Source: Hevea brasiliensis (taxonomy: Eukaryota > Streptophyta > Magnoliopsida > Malpighiales > Euphorbiaceae). Taken from it: a stretch of DNA of 64,000 nucleotides. The stretch is taken from positions 39,604,467-39,668,466 of the forward strand of contig NC_079494.1 of assembly GCF_030052815.1 (NCBI RefSeq), read 5' to 3'. Under the pieces are notes generated by a model. The model was not told where the DNA came from and made no database searches. It was given only the letters and a program-made list of their open reading frames with translations. Made by a program: the position numbers and the translations under genes. The first letter of the stretch is position 1. The number at the start of each line of letters is the position of its first letter. Of the stretch, positions 1-9,606 are shown one piece after another.

Positions 1-2
1 GC

Positions 3-1674
3 ATCGATTACCGGTATTTGAATAAAGTGACTATGAAGAACAAATATCCGTTACCTAGAATTGATGATTTGTTTGATCAGTTGAAGGAAGCAGGAGTATT
101 TTCCAAAATTGATCTCAGATCAGGGTATCATCAATTGAGGGTGAAGGATGCAGATGTGCCAAAGGCTGCATTCAGGACCCGGTATGGGCATTATGAGTTT
201 CTGGTGATGCCCTTTGGCCTAACAAATGCACCAGCAGCATTCATGGACCTTATGAACCATATCTTCCATCCATACTTAGATTGGTTCGTAGTGGTCTTTA
301 TTGATGATATTTTGGTGGATTCTAAGACCAGAGAAGAACATGATGAGCATTTGAGGATGGTTCTGCAAACCCTGAGAAAAAAAAAAGTTGTATGCTAAGT
401 TGTCCAAGTGTGACTTCTGGTTAAATGAGATTGCATTCCTTGGACACATAGTTTCAGCTGATGGGATTAGAGTGGATCCTATAAAAATAGAAGCAGTGAC
501 GAAATGGATGCCTCCCAGAAATACAACTGAGGTCAGAAGTTTCTTGGGGCTAGCTGGGTATTATAGAAGATTTGTGAGGGGATTTTCTTTAATAGCTGCT
601 CCAATGACCAAGTTGTTACACAAGAATGTCAGATTTGATTGGAATGACAACTGTTAGACCAGTTTTGAGAAGTTAAAGGCTATGTTGACAGAGGCACCAG
701 TGTTAACATAGCCAGTGTCGGGAAAGGACTTTGTGGTCTATAGTGATGCTTCTCATAATGGGTTAAGGTGTGTATTGATGCAAGAGGGGAAGGTGGTCAC
801 TTATGCTTTCAGGCAACTAAGGCCACATGAATAGAATTACCCTACCCATGATCTAGAACTTGCAGCAATTATCTTTGCATTGAAGATATGGAGGCACTAC
901 TTGTATGGTGAAAAGTGCTACATTTACACAGACCACAAAAGCCTGAAATACTTACCAACCCAAAAGGAGCTCAACCTTAGACCGAGGCAATGGATTGAGT
1001 TCCTGAAGGACTGTGATTGTGTGATTGACTACCATCCTGGGAAGGCAAATGTAGTTGTTGATGCTTTGAGCAGAAAATCCATCACCGCTCTGAGATCATT
1101 GAATGCCCACCTATCTTTGGCTCAAGATGGAGCTATTTTGGCTGAGTTGCAAGTGAGGCCAAACCTGCTACAGCAGATTTTAGATAGGCAGCAGGTAGAT
1201 GAGAAGCTAAAGGCTATTATGAGCAAAATCCTAGAAGGGAAAGAAACTAACTATGCAGTGAAAATAGATGGGTGTCTGTACTACAAAGGAAGATTATGTG
1301 TACCAGATGATAGGGAATTGAAGGCCAGTATCCTGAAAGAGGCACACACCAGTGTTTATACTATGCACCCAGGGAGTACAAAAATGTATCATGATCTGAA
1401 GCTTCAGTATTGGTGGCCTGGTATGAAGAAGGACATAGCTGACTATGTGACTAAATGCTTGACATGTCAGCAAATCAAGACAGAACATCAAGTTCCATCA
1501 GGTTTGCTACAACCTATACGCATACCTGAATGGAAATGGGATCGGGTCACCATGGATTTTATAAGTGGTTTACCTCTCACCCAGAAGAAGCATGATGCAG
1601 TATGGGTGATAGTAGATATATTGACGAAGTCAGCACACTTTCTGCCAGTTAGGACTGACTACTCACTAGAGAAG
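3..1674 (+). pseudogene. pol: Element A pol: RT - RNase H - N-terminal integrase, broken
   Basis: Encodes part of a Ty3/gypsy Pol, which copies element RNA into DNA and integrates it. The window opens inside RT. The palm follows ([12 protein letters not shown] near 117, [10 protein letters not shown] near 210, active site FIDDILV near 300). An expanded run of ten A near 378-387 shifts the frame, and the product continues in the frame of 388. That frame runs to 1674 through TAG stops at 655, 709 and 832. It covers the RT thumb, RNase H (YSDASHNG near 740; [10 protein letters not shown] near 917), the integrase zinc-binding region (HPGSTK near 1366; CLTCQQ near 1457) and the first catalytic Asp (WDRVTMDF near 1540). 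It is cut after TDYSLEK by element B and resumes at 19400. The stops at 709 and 832 are CAG to TAG compared with D and C. Confidence 0.9.
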
Positions 1675-2235
1675 TGTAACACCCCCATTTGCATAACCTG
1701 GAATATTTCACTGTTCTGGTGACCGGAGTCGGTCCGGATAATTAAGGGGATTGGAACCATACTTAAGACAACTAGATAAGCCATAAACACAAATAATTAG
1801 TAATTTCCAATTAGTTAAGTATAAATAAGAAAAACAAAACACAAGAATTCACAGCGATGGGTGACCTTCTCAGGAACGACTGCGAAGTCGATTTAAACTC
1901 GAATTTTAAACCGTAAAATGTGACGCCGCGATCCTTAGGACTATTGCAAACACAGTGGAAAAGAGAAAAATCACGAAAAAGAATTGTTAACCCAGTCAAA
2001 TAATTAGGTCAGGGAGCTGGAAGAAATATTAAATTATTTGCAAACCGGGTTGAACCGGCTAGGGGCAATTTGGTCAATTGACCCCGAGAGCTGACTTCTG
2101 ACCTAGCTATCAAATAAAATCAGAGAAAGAAAAATTTCAGAGTCGGGAATTAAATTAAAGAACTAATGAAAAAAATAAATATAAAAGAAAAAGAAATTTG
2201 AAAAAAGTTTATTACCTCATGCTTACCTCATTGGA

Positions 2236-2254
2236 TGACATCATCATGATGTCA
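2236..2254 (+). promoter_or_regulatory. TGACATCA-type palindrome in B LTR
   Basis: TGACATCATCATGATGTCA is a perfect 19-bp palindrome in the upstream part of the LTR. TGACATCA resembles plant TGA/CRE-type bZIP sites. A promoter role is inferred from its place in presumed U3. The 3' LTR copy near 17106 has one change. Confidence 0.4.
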
Positions 2255-2563
2255 AAATACAATTTTAATTTGCCTACCCAAATTGTCCAAGTCAATTCTT
2301 GTTAATGAGACATAAAATAACAAAAAAGAAATGAAAAAAAAATCATTTTTTGGTCTTTTTCCTAGTGTGCCGCCCACCTTTCCCTCACCTCTCCATTGAA
2401 GAACTCCATTGAAGCTTGAGTTTAAGCTTTCTTCCAACAACTTCAATCCACTTTGACCCCAAAATAAACCAAAAAAACTTGTTAGTTCAACTTGAGGAAG
2501 CTTTAGAAGAAGGAAAGAAAGGGAATAAGGGAGTGAAATTGAAGAATTGAAATTCAAGTGGAG

Positions 2564-4245
2564 GTAACCAATTTACTTTGAAAATTTTGCTTTCTTATTT
2601 ATGTGTTTAGCTCAAGTAACTTAGATATTAACTTAAAATTAAAAGAAAATAATTGTTGGGGGAATAAAGGGAACATTTCCTATGAAGAAAGTTTTGCCAA
2701 ATTCTAACAGTAAAGTGACCAATGGAACAGTGCAACTTAGGACACAAAAACTGAAAAATTACAAATTTGCCTAAAAGACTTAGAATTTGAGAAAATGACC
2801 AAAACCAACAAGTTTGGTAACTAAAATGTGGTATGTGGGTGAAGTTGGAGTTCCCATACCTATAAAGCCTTAGAAAGTCAATAAATTGACTTGAATAGTA
2901 CCATAAATAGTAACTCCAAAATGAAAATTTCAAAGAATGTTAGTTTAAGCATATTTGGGCTAGAATTAAGTATTTATGAATTAATTATTGGATTTACTGT
3001 GAAATAAGGTATTGAAACACTATAAATTTTGTGTTTCAGCTGAAAAAAACCCAGAAGGCCTAGAGACGATTAAGTCCAGGTTTGTGCACAAAAATTTTTA
3101 AATTATAGTTTTCATAATGGAAATTAATTTGTTATACATTGTGAATGTGTTTGCTCATTATGAATTTCGAGAATGTTGTGTTGCCTATTTCACAATGGAA
3201 ATTTGGAAGGAAAATTAATTATTGATTTGTATGAAATATTTGAACAATATGGTTTTGAATTTAGTTATGGCTTTGAAAATCTTATTTGAAAAATAGTGTG
3301 TTGCCTACTTTGTAAATGAAAAGTTTAGAGTGAAATATAATTTGTGAATTGTATAAAATATTTGAATAACTTAATTTAAATTGTTTTTAATTCACACTTG
3401 GCATGGCAATACTAATATGTTCCTCCTCCACTTGTCGGGTGAGTATGATATTTGATCAGTTTCCTCCCTCTCTGGCTTTCCAGTCTGAGGGGTAAGTGTG
3501 GATGAGTACTCATTAGCTAGCTAGCCACCTCCCTCATGATTTCGATTAGTGGGGCTATTTGGCTTGTCGTGATGTACACACGGCATGTTTGGAAATTTTG
3601 TGTCATGGCCTAAGCTGTGTTATTGTTTGGCAACACTATGTTTATTAAATTATTTGATCAAGTTGTGCTATATTAAGTTTTGAAAATTATGATTTGTTAT
3701 AAATGTGATTTGAGAACAAAAAAATTGTGAAATGCGATTATGAGATTTTTGAATGATGATTTGTTCATAAATGTTTTATATTATGCATTTTATGCTTTAT
3801 TGTGCACCACTGAGTATTTATATACTCAGCGATAGCTTTAACTTGCTGTCGCAGATCAGGAAAAGGACATAGCAGCAGAGTGAGCTGCTATAGTTAGAGA
3901 GGGGCACAATTGAAGAATTTTTGTACGGGTAATTGTCTATACCCTGGTAGTTTAGTTTGATGTAAATATGATAGTATACATATGTATCTCTGTAATTTGA
4001 GCAGTTGTACAGATAAAATTGTAATAATATTATTTTTGAGATTTTGCATCTGTAAATTAATTTATGATTATAAACTAATGATTTAAAATGCAATGTGCAT
4101 GAGTTATGAAATGTTTTAAGATATTAATTCTTGATTTGAAATTTGGATTTTGAATTGAAGTGTTGCTATTGCTGTTGATTTGAAGTTTGGTGGTTGCAAA
4201 TGGAGTTGTGATTGAGAAATATATTGGGAGTGTTTCTATTTTCAG
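2564..4245 (+). other. Candidate leader intron inside B 5' LTR
   Basis: Donor GGAG|GTAACC (GTAAGC in the 3' LTR copy) and acceptor TATTTTCAG|GTTTTGAAGAACTG. Sites at matching places exist in the other LTR families here, with donors GTTAGT or GTAAGT and acceptor T-rich-CAG before GAAGAACTG. It would be an intron in the 5' untranslated leader. No expression evidence. Confidence 0.3.
3810..3829 (+). promoter_or_regulatory. Conserved LTR stem-loop (B 5' LTR)
   Basis: CTGAGTAT-TTAT-ATACTCAG, a perfect 8-bp stem with a 4-nt loop, preceded by TGCACCA. It is followed by a second stem GCGATAGC / GCTGTCGC (3828-3853). Equivalent stems with different but paired arms occur in the other LTRs. Confidence 0.55.
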
Positions 4246-4532
4246 GTTTTGAAGAACTGCTTTCTCAAAATACAGACGGCACTCTGACGAAATTTTTTTA
4301 AAAATTGCGGAGATTTTAAATATCCAAAAATTTGATTTATATTTGGACTCTAAATGAAGGTTTTTAATATTTGAAAAAAAATTTTACCCACCAATTCCAA
4401 AATGAACGAAAATTGATTTAAAATCCCTTGTAGTATATTTAATGGGTTATCGGTAAGTGAAGTATGGTAATTCATTATGTGTACTACGGGAACATGTTAC
4501 ATCTTACGAGGAATAAGGTGTGACATGTTTAG

Positions 4533-4544
4533 TGGTATCAGAGC
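4533..4544 (+). promoter_or_regulatory. Element B primer-binding site (tRNA-iMet)
   Basis: TGGTATCAGAGC lies 7 bp after the LTR end and is complementary to the 3' end of plant initiator-Met tRNA, the usual primer for minus-strand synthesis in plant LTR elements. Confidence 0.9.
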
Positions 4545-4710
4545 AAGGTTTTAAAATAAATTTTAAACTGTGAATTTGCAATATTTTGTCGGTAAATACA
4601 ACTGCTCAAATATTTGATATATGTGGCATATTTACATAATGAATATGCACTAACGAAGGTCAACCTCCTTGTGTTTGTTATCAAAGAGTAGAAAATTTCT
4701 GGAATATGGA

Positions 4711-6000
4711 ATGGAGGAGGGATATCATTCCGTAGAGCAATCTGTCAAGGCTGAGGCCCAAGGAGAAGCCCCAGCACTCCAGAATGTGAGTGGGTTAGCC
4801 ACTCCAGCTCCTCCTCAAGCACCGCAGTTCCCTGCTCAGTTTGCACAGCAGATGGCTGCGTTCTTTCAACAAATGGTGGGAAATGTGCCACCTCAAGCAC
4901 AGACACAAGAACCTGTAGCACAACCACAGCCTTCGGCTTGGCAATATGACAAATTAATAAAATTTGGGGCTACAGAATTCAAAGGAACAGTGGATCCACT
5001 AGAAGCAGAACAGTGGTTAGAGAGGATGGAATGGATTTTCAGAAAACTACAGTGTGCTGAAGAGTTGAAGTTCGAATATTCAGTATCACTTCTCCAAGGG
5101 GATGCATATGAGTGGTGGAAGACCATTCCCTACAGTCTGGTAGAGCCACCAGTCCTCACATAGACAGACTTTTTAAGGGAATTTCGACAAAAGTGGGTCC
5201 CCGATACTTATGTAGACATGAAGCTGTAAGAGTTTTTAAGTTTGAAGTAAGGGGATAGAACTGTAGCAGAGTATGAGCAGGACTTTTCAAGGCTAAGCCA
5301 TTGTGCTGGAAGCTTAGTCTCCACCCCCAGAGATCGGTGTAAAAGGTTTGAGGCTGGGTTGAAGCCTAGCTTGAGAATGCAAGTGGTAGGGTTCCGACAC
5401 CAGAATTTTTTTGAATTGATTTCACAAGCCCTAGAACTGGAAAGGATAGAATCAGAATGGGCAATGAAAAAGAGTACACAAGAGAAAGAGAAAACTGAAA
5501 AGGTAACTGGTCAAGCTACTAAGAGTGGCTCTAGGAAAAGAAAACATTTTGGAGGATCTAGCTCGCGCGAATCGGGTAGAGGTATATCTTCTAGACAGAA
5601 ATCATCCCAATCCGATCAGCAAACTCAATAGAGACGCAGAAATACGCTATCGGATCGACATTGTGAGATTTGTGGTAAACCACATAGTAGAGTATGTTGT
5701 AGAGCTATAGGAGCATATTTCAATTGTGGAGGGACTGGTCATTTTGCTAAGGATTGCATAAGTCCATGCCGTTATGGATCATTCACCACGTTAGAAGGAT
5801 CAACCGAAGTTTCTACCCCGAAGAGTTTACCAACAGTTGGTAGAGGCAGAGGCAGAGATAGGGGTAGTACACCTAGAAGTCAGAGTACTGTGAATCAACC
5901 AGGACAAGGTGATGCTCCAATGAGAGTATACACAATGCGACAGAAGGACGAGGATGAGACTTCTGGTATGGTTGCTGGTATTTTCTTAATTCTTAACTGA
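4711..6000 (+). pseudogene. gag: Element B gag (nucleocapsid precursor), broken
   Basis: About 429 codons in one frame, encoding a capsid/nucleocapsid protein. ATG 4711 starts a short Ala/Pro/Gln-rich head, then a retrotransposon-gag core (GATEFKGTVDPLEAEQWLE near 4971; LLQGDAYEWW near 5092; VAEYEQDF near 5265). A basic tail leads to a cysteine region (CEICGKPHSRVCC near 5662) and a degenerate CCHC knuckle (YFNCGGTGHFAKDC near 5719, first Cys replaced by Tyr). In-frame stops are at 5161, 5227, 5248 and 5629, mostly fitting CAG/CAA to TAG/TAA. The frame ends with TGA at 5998 after SGMVAGIF, the place where gypsy elements normally run into protease. No protease follows, so the gene looks gag-only by structure and not by the C insertion, which lies about 100 bp further on. 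Confidence 0.8.
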
Positions 6001-6096
6001 GATATGTATATGTGTAAAAAAAAAAGAAGAGAAAATGAAAAAGGTGTAGGGAGATGACATCATGCATGATGCCATAAATGTTATAATTAAAGAACT
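6001..6096 (+). other. Element B internal noncoding stretch left of C
   Basis: Purine-rich sequence after the gag stop, with a palindrome-like TGACATCATGCATGATG near 6053. It ends in GAACT (6092-6096), the left target duplication of element C. No coding. Confidence 0.6.
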
Positions 6097-6638
6097 TGTA
6101 ACATCCTCACTTTAGGTAGACCGTACAGTCTACTGTTCCGGTGATCAATGTCGGTCCGGGCAGTTAGAATGTTTGAAATTATAAATAGACTAGAGTGAGG
6201 AGTTATCAAGTAACTAAATAATGCTCATAAAAATCAAAGAAAAATTTTAGAAATCAAACACACTAAGGTTAAACGAGCCGAAACACTAGGGATGGGTAAC
6301 CCGAAAGGGAAGTGACGGTGAAGGCCGTTAGCAGCCCTAGACCAGGGGAAAAATTATAAAATAATTATTGAGACTCCGGAGAAGGGTCATTGAGATTCTT
6401 ATGGCATTAGAATGCCAAGAAAATACTTAGAAAAATTTTTCTATCGGTACACACAATTTTGGCTCGGTAAGCCAAACGGAGGGCATTTTGGTCATTTCGT
6501 CTTCAGAGATGATTTTTGACCAACTTGTCCATTTATGTAAATGAATTATATGACATAAAATATGAATAAATGTTGTTAAAAATTTAATTGAAATTAAATA
6601 GACAAGAAATGGTGAGAAATTGAAAGAAAATGGAATAA

Positions 6639-6657
6639 TGACATCATCATGATGTCA
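6639..6657 (+). promoter_or_regulatory. TGACATCA-type palindrome in C 5' LTR
   Basis: The same 19-bp palindrome as at 2236-2254 in element B, although the surrounding LTRs otherwise differ. It is repeated in the C 3' LTR at 13657-13675. Possible bZIP-type site, inferred. Confidence 0.4.
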
Positions 6658-7386
6658 TTAAAATTCTCCCAACCAATCCAAGGTTGACACATGGCCTAAG
6701 CTAATTTAAAAGAGACTTAATGGGCTGGAAAATGAAGAAAAAAAATCAGAAAGCTTCTCCCACCTTCCTTGCCGTCACCCACCTCTTCCATAGCTAAGCA
6801 TATTCAAGCTTTTCAAAGCTTGATTCACCAATTTCTACCCAACAAAATCATAACCTAGCAACACAAAAAAGTGTTATTACCTCTTGGCAAGTCTTTTGGG
6901 AGCAAAAAGAAAAGAAAAAGAGGAACCCTAGCAAGTGAGAAATCTCACTCCATAAGAGGTTAGTGACTAAAACCTTAAATTTCAATTCAATTTCATGTTT
7001 AAGCACTATATTGGTGATTAAATGACAAAGAAACTTGATGAAAGACATTGGTATGCCATCCCTTATTTTTGGCAGCCATGGTTAGGGTTTGATGGTGTTG
7101 AGTTTAATGAAGACAAAAGGGTATTAGGGCTACCCACAATATGTATTTGCTAAGTAGATTGATGAAATAAAGTGAAAATGCATGATTTTGAATTGTTGAG
7201 TTAGGGTTTGAGTTGAAGAATGAGATTTGATCTTGTGATGATCGAAGTAGGTTTTAATGGTCAATTAGTGACCATTTGGTTTGGTTTGAACCAGAAATAA
7301 AGTGAATTGGGTTGTGGGATTTGAGGTTGGAGTGGCTGCCTTGTGTGACCTACAGGTTTGGCTGTGAGTCCAGCATGTTTGGACAG

Positions 7387-7880
7387 CCATAACTTGAATT
7401 ATAGAGGTTCAATTGGTGCTTGGCCAATTGTACATGAAACTAGACACATAATGGCACAACTTTGATGAAGAAACCATGCCCAGAAAACCAAACCAACTTA
7501 ACCAAAAGTTTGCCCTAATCCGGGTGACCTGCACTCTGCCTGGGCAAAATGACCAAATGAACAGTGTTTGATCATTTGGCCATAACTCAATGTAGAAAGG
7601 TCCAATTGACCTGAAATTTTACCAGAAACAAGGTGACATATAGACCAACAACTTTCATGAAGAAACCTGACCCAAATTATGACCATAACCTAGTCAAATT
7701 TCCAACCAAACTTGAGTCACCAAATCTGGCAGAATCAGTTTTGCCCAGAATTTTGGAATCTGCCCAATCCTGCCAGTTATGGTATTTAGGTCATTACTTG
7801 AGCTACAGAACTCCAAATGGAGTGATTCAAAAAACGAAATTCATCTAGACAAAATAAGGAACAACTTTCATGTTGATCAC
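7387..7880 (+). repeat. Three diverged ~200-bp modules in C 5' LTR
   Basis: Units start CCATAACTTGAA (7387), CCATAACTCAAT (7580) and TCATTACTTGAG (7791). Each is followed by a short AATTGG- or CCAAATGG-centred inverted repeat and then CAACTTT(C/G)ATG. Similar triplets occur in the 3' LTR (14405, 14598, 14809), in D (near 43073, 43268, 43479), in S1 (29332, 29526, 29748) and in S2. Confidence 0.5.
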
Positions 7881-8276
7881 TTTTCCAAAATTCCACAGCA
7901 AAGATGACTAATGGAACAGTAAATACAAAGCATGAAAACTAAAATTTTTGTCTAATCATCATTAAGCTTAGAGATGGTATTGGCAACCAATACCAACAAG
8001 TTAAAAATGCAAAATGTTGGTGGTTGATTGAGATTGGGATTTTAATTATATTGGAAGTATTTTTAAACAGGTGCAGAAGAACTGTTTTCCAAATGATAGC
8101 CGGCACTCTGCCGGATTTTCTATAAAATTTGCAGAAAAATTTAGATTTATCAAAAATTGTAAATAAAAGAATAAAAAGGGATTAATTGAAATTGAAACAT
8201 GAATTGATGTTCTGACACACTGAGTGGCATAACTTGCTCGGCTACACTGTAGACGGGTAAGGGGTGCCACATTTAG

Positions 8277-8288
8277 TGGTATCAGAGC
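8277..8288 (+). promoter_or_regulatory. Element C primer-binding site (tRNA-iMet)
   Basis: TGGTATCAGAGC, 5 bp after the LTR end at 8271. Confidence 0.92.
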
Positions 8289-8397
8289 CTGGTTTAGGCG
8301 TTTCTGAGCCTAGATAGAGTACATACCATTGCATTGCATTTGTAAATGTTGAGGTGACACTGATGCAGTCTGTTTGTCTTCTTATTTTGAATAGGAC

Positions 8398-9606
8398 ATG
8401 GATCCTGCTTTGCAAAGAGCAGTTGATGAAGAGGTGGGGAGTCATGCTCCACCAAGGGCTAAGTCTGGGGGCAGGGGAGAATTTGCTCCACCAGCAGCTG
8501 AGGCACCTGCTCAACCTCAGTTTGCTCTATTCCAGCAAATGACCGAATTCTATCGGCAAATGATGGGGGCAATTCCACCACCACAACCACAGCCACAACC
8601 TCCACCAGCCCCACAGAAGTCCCATTTGGAGAAATTGCGAAAACATGGGGCTGTAGACTTCTTTGGAAAAAGGGAGGATGATCCCATGGCTGCAGAAAAT
8701 TGGTTGGACAAAACCATCAGAGTATCAAGCGCCTAAACCGCACTCGAAAGCGTAACTCGTGGGTGCTGTGTCCCTACTTCAGGATAACGCATATCAGTGG
8801 TGGGACACAGTAACTAGTGAGGTGCAATCTGAATGGATCACCTGGGAATTCTTCCTTGCAGAGTTCAGGAAGAAATACATTAGCAAAGTGTATTTAGAGG
8901 AGAGAAGAAGGGAATTTATCAGTCTGAGACAGAGACAGTTGTCAATGGCTGAGTATGAGCGTGAGTTTGTCAGACTGAGCGATATGGGAGAGAGATAGTC
9001 CCTACCGAGGCAGAGAAGTGCAGACAGTTTGAGGAAGGGCTCAATGACAACATCAAAGTCATGATCACAGCACTGGAGATTACGGATTTTTCTAAACTGG
9101 TGGATGCTGCATCAAAAGTGGAAAGGGTTAGAATCAATGAGCAAAATAGAAGGGAAAGACAGCAGAAGAGAGGTCCGGGTCAGTCCAGTGCATTCTCTGC
9201 TCCCAGCAAGAAGAGTAAAGGTCCTCCTGCTCAGAGTTTAGGACCACCACAGGGTCAGGGTTAGTCTCAGGGGCCCAGACCATAGTTTACACCTAGGAGA
9301 GGCCAGTCCATACCATCAATGGGCAACTCTCCAGGGACAGTGTTTAGGGGACCAGCCCCTGCATCTTCTGCTTGTCAATACTGTCAGAAGTGGCATAAGG
9401 GGGAGTGTTGGCAAGTGACCGGTGCATGCTTACGGTGTGGATCGACAGAACACCAGATCAAGAATTGTCCGAAGAGGACTACTATCATTGCCCCAACACA
9501 AACCGACAGCCCGCCTGCACCACAAAGGGGTAGGAAACCAGTAAACCCGAGACACCGGTCCATCATCGAGGCTCAGATCTCGAGTCACCGAGAGGCCAGA
9601 CACTAG
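8398..9606 (+). pseudogene. gag: Element C gag, broken by frameshifts
   Basis: ATG 8398 begins MDPALQRAVDEEV, the same start as in D (23148) and E (62805). A Pro/Gln-rich head (PPPQPQPQPPPAP near 8577) precedes the retrotransposon-gag core (AVDFFGKREDDPM near 8650; LLQDNAYQWWDTV near 8775; LRQRQLSMAEYEREF near 8930). Frameshifts lie near 8735 and 8995, and a CAG-to-TAG stop is at 9262. The C-terminal part carries two Cys/His motifs, CQYCQKWHKGEC (about 9375) and the CCHC knuckle CLRCGSTEHQIKNC (about 9427), which bind RNA in packaging. Another frameshift near 9600 separates it from protease. Confidence 0.88.

Larger units (their letters stand above)
1675..4525 (+). repeat. Element B 5' LTR
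   Basis: Begins TGTAACACCCCC, ends GTGTGACA, and is followed 7 bp later by the PBS. It pairs with the 3' LTR at 16532-19399 at high identity. It lacks a stretch near 1848 that the 3' copy keeps (GTTAAACGAGCCG, at about 16707). It holds a TGACATCA palindrome (2236-2254), a candidate leader intron (donor 2564, acceptor 4245) and a strong hairpin (3810-3829). Open frames on either strand inside it match no known family and are not called. Confidence 0.93.
6097..8271 (+). repeat. Element C 5' LTR
   Basis: 2175 bp, from TGTAACATCCTCAC to GGGGTGCCACA. It is nearly identical to the 3' LTR at 13114-15289. It contains GTTAAACGAGCCG (about 6269), GGGCATTTTGGTCATTTC (6481), the palindrome at 6639, three copies of a module of about 200 bp starting near 7387, 7580 and 7791, and a terminal hairpin (8100-8114). 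It lacks the CTAAGC hairpin block of the other families. Confidence 0.93.

Noticed and set aside
2252..4093. Minus-strand open frames of 90-100 codons in the B LTR
   Set aside because: AT-rich composition, no family resemblance, and they lie inside an LTR bounded by clear element signals.
7633..7848. 71-codon plus-strand frame in the C 5' LTR, repeated at 14651-14866 and, similar, at 43321-43560 in D
   Set aside because: It lies in the triplicated LTR module. The matching stretch in E has a stop, and the similarity extends beyond the frame at DNA level, so shared LTR descent explains it.
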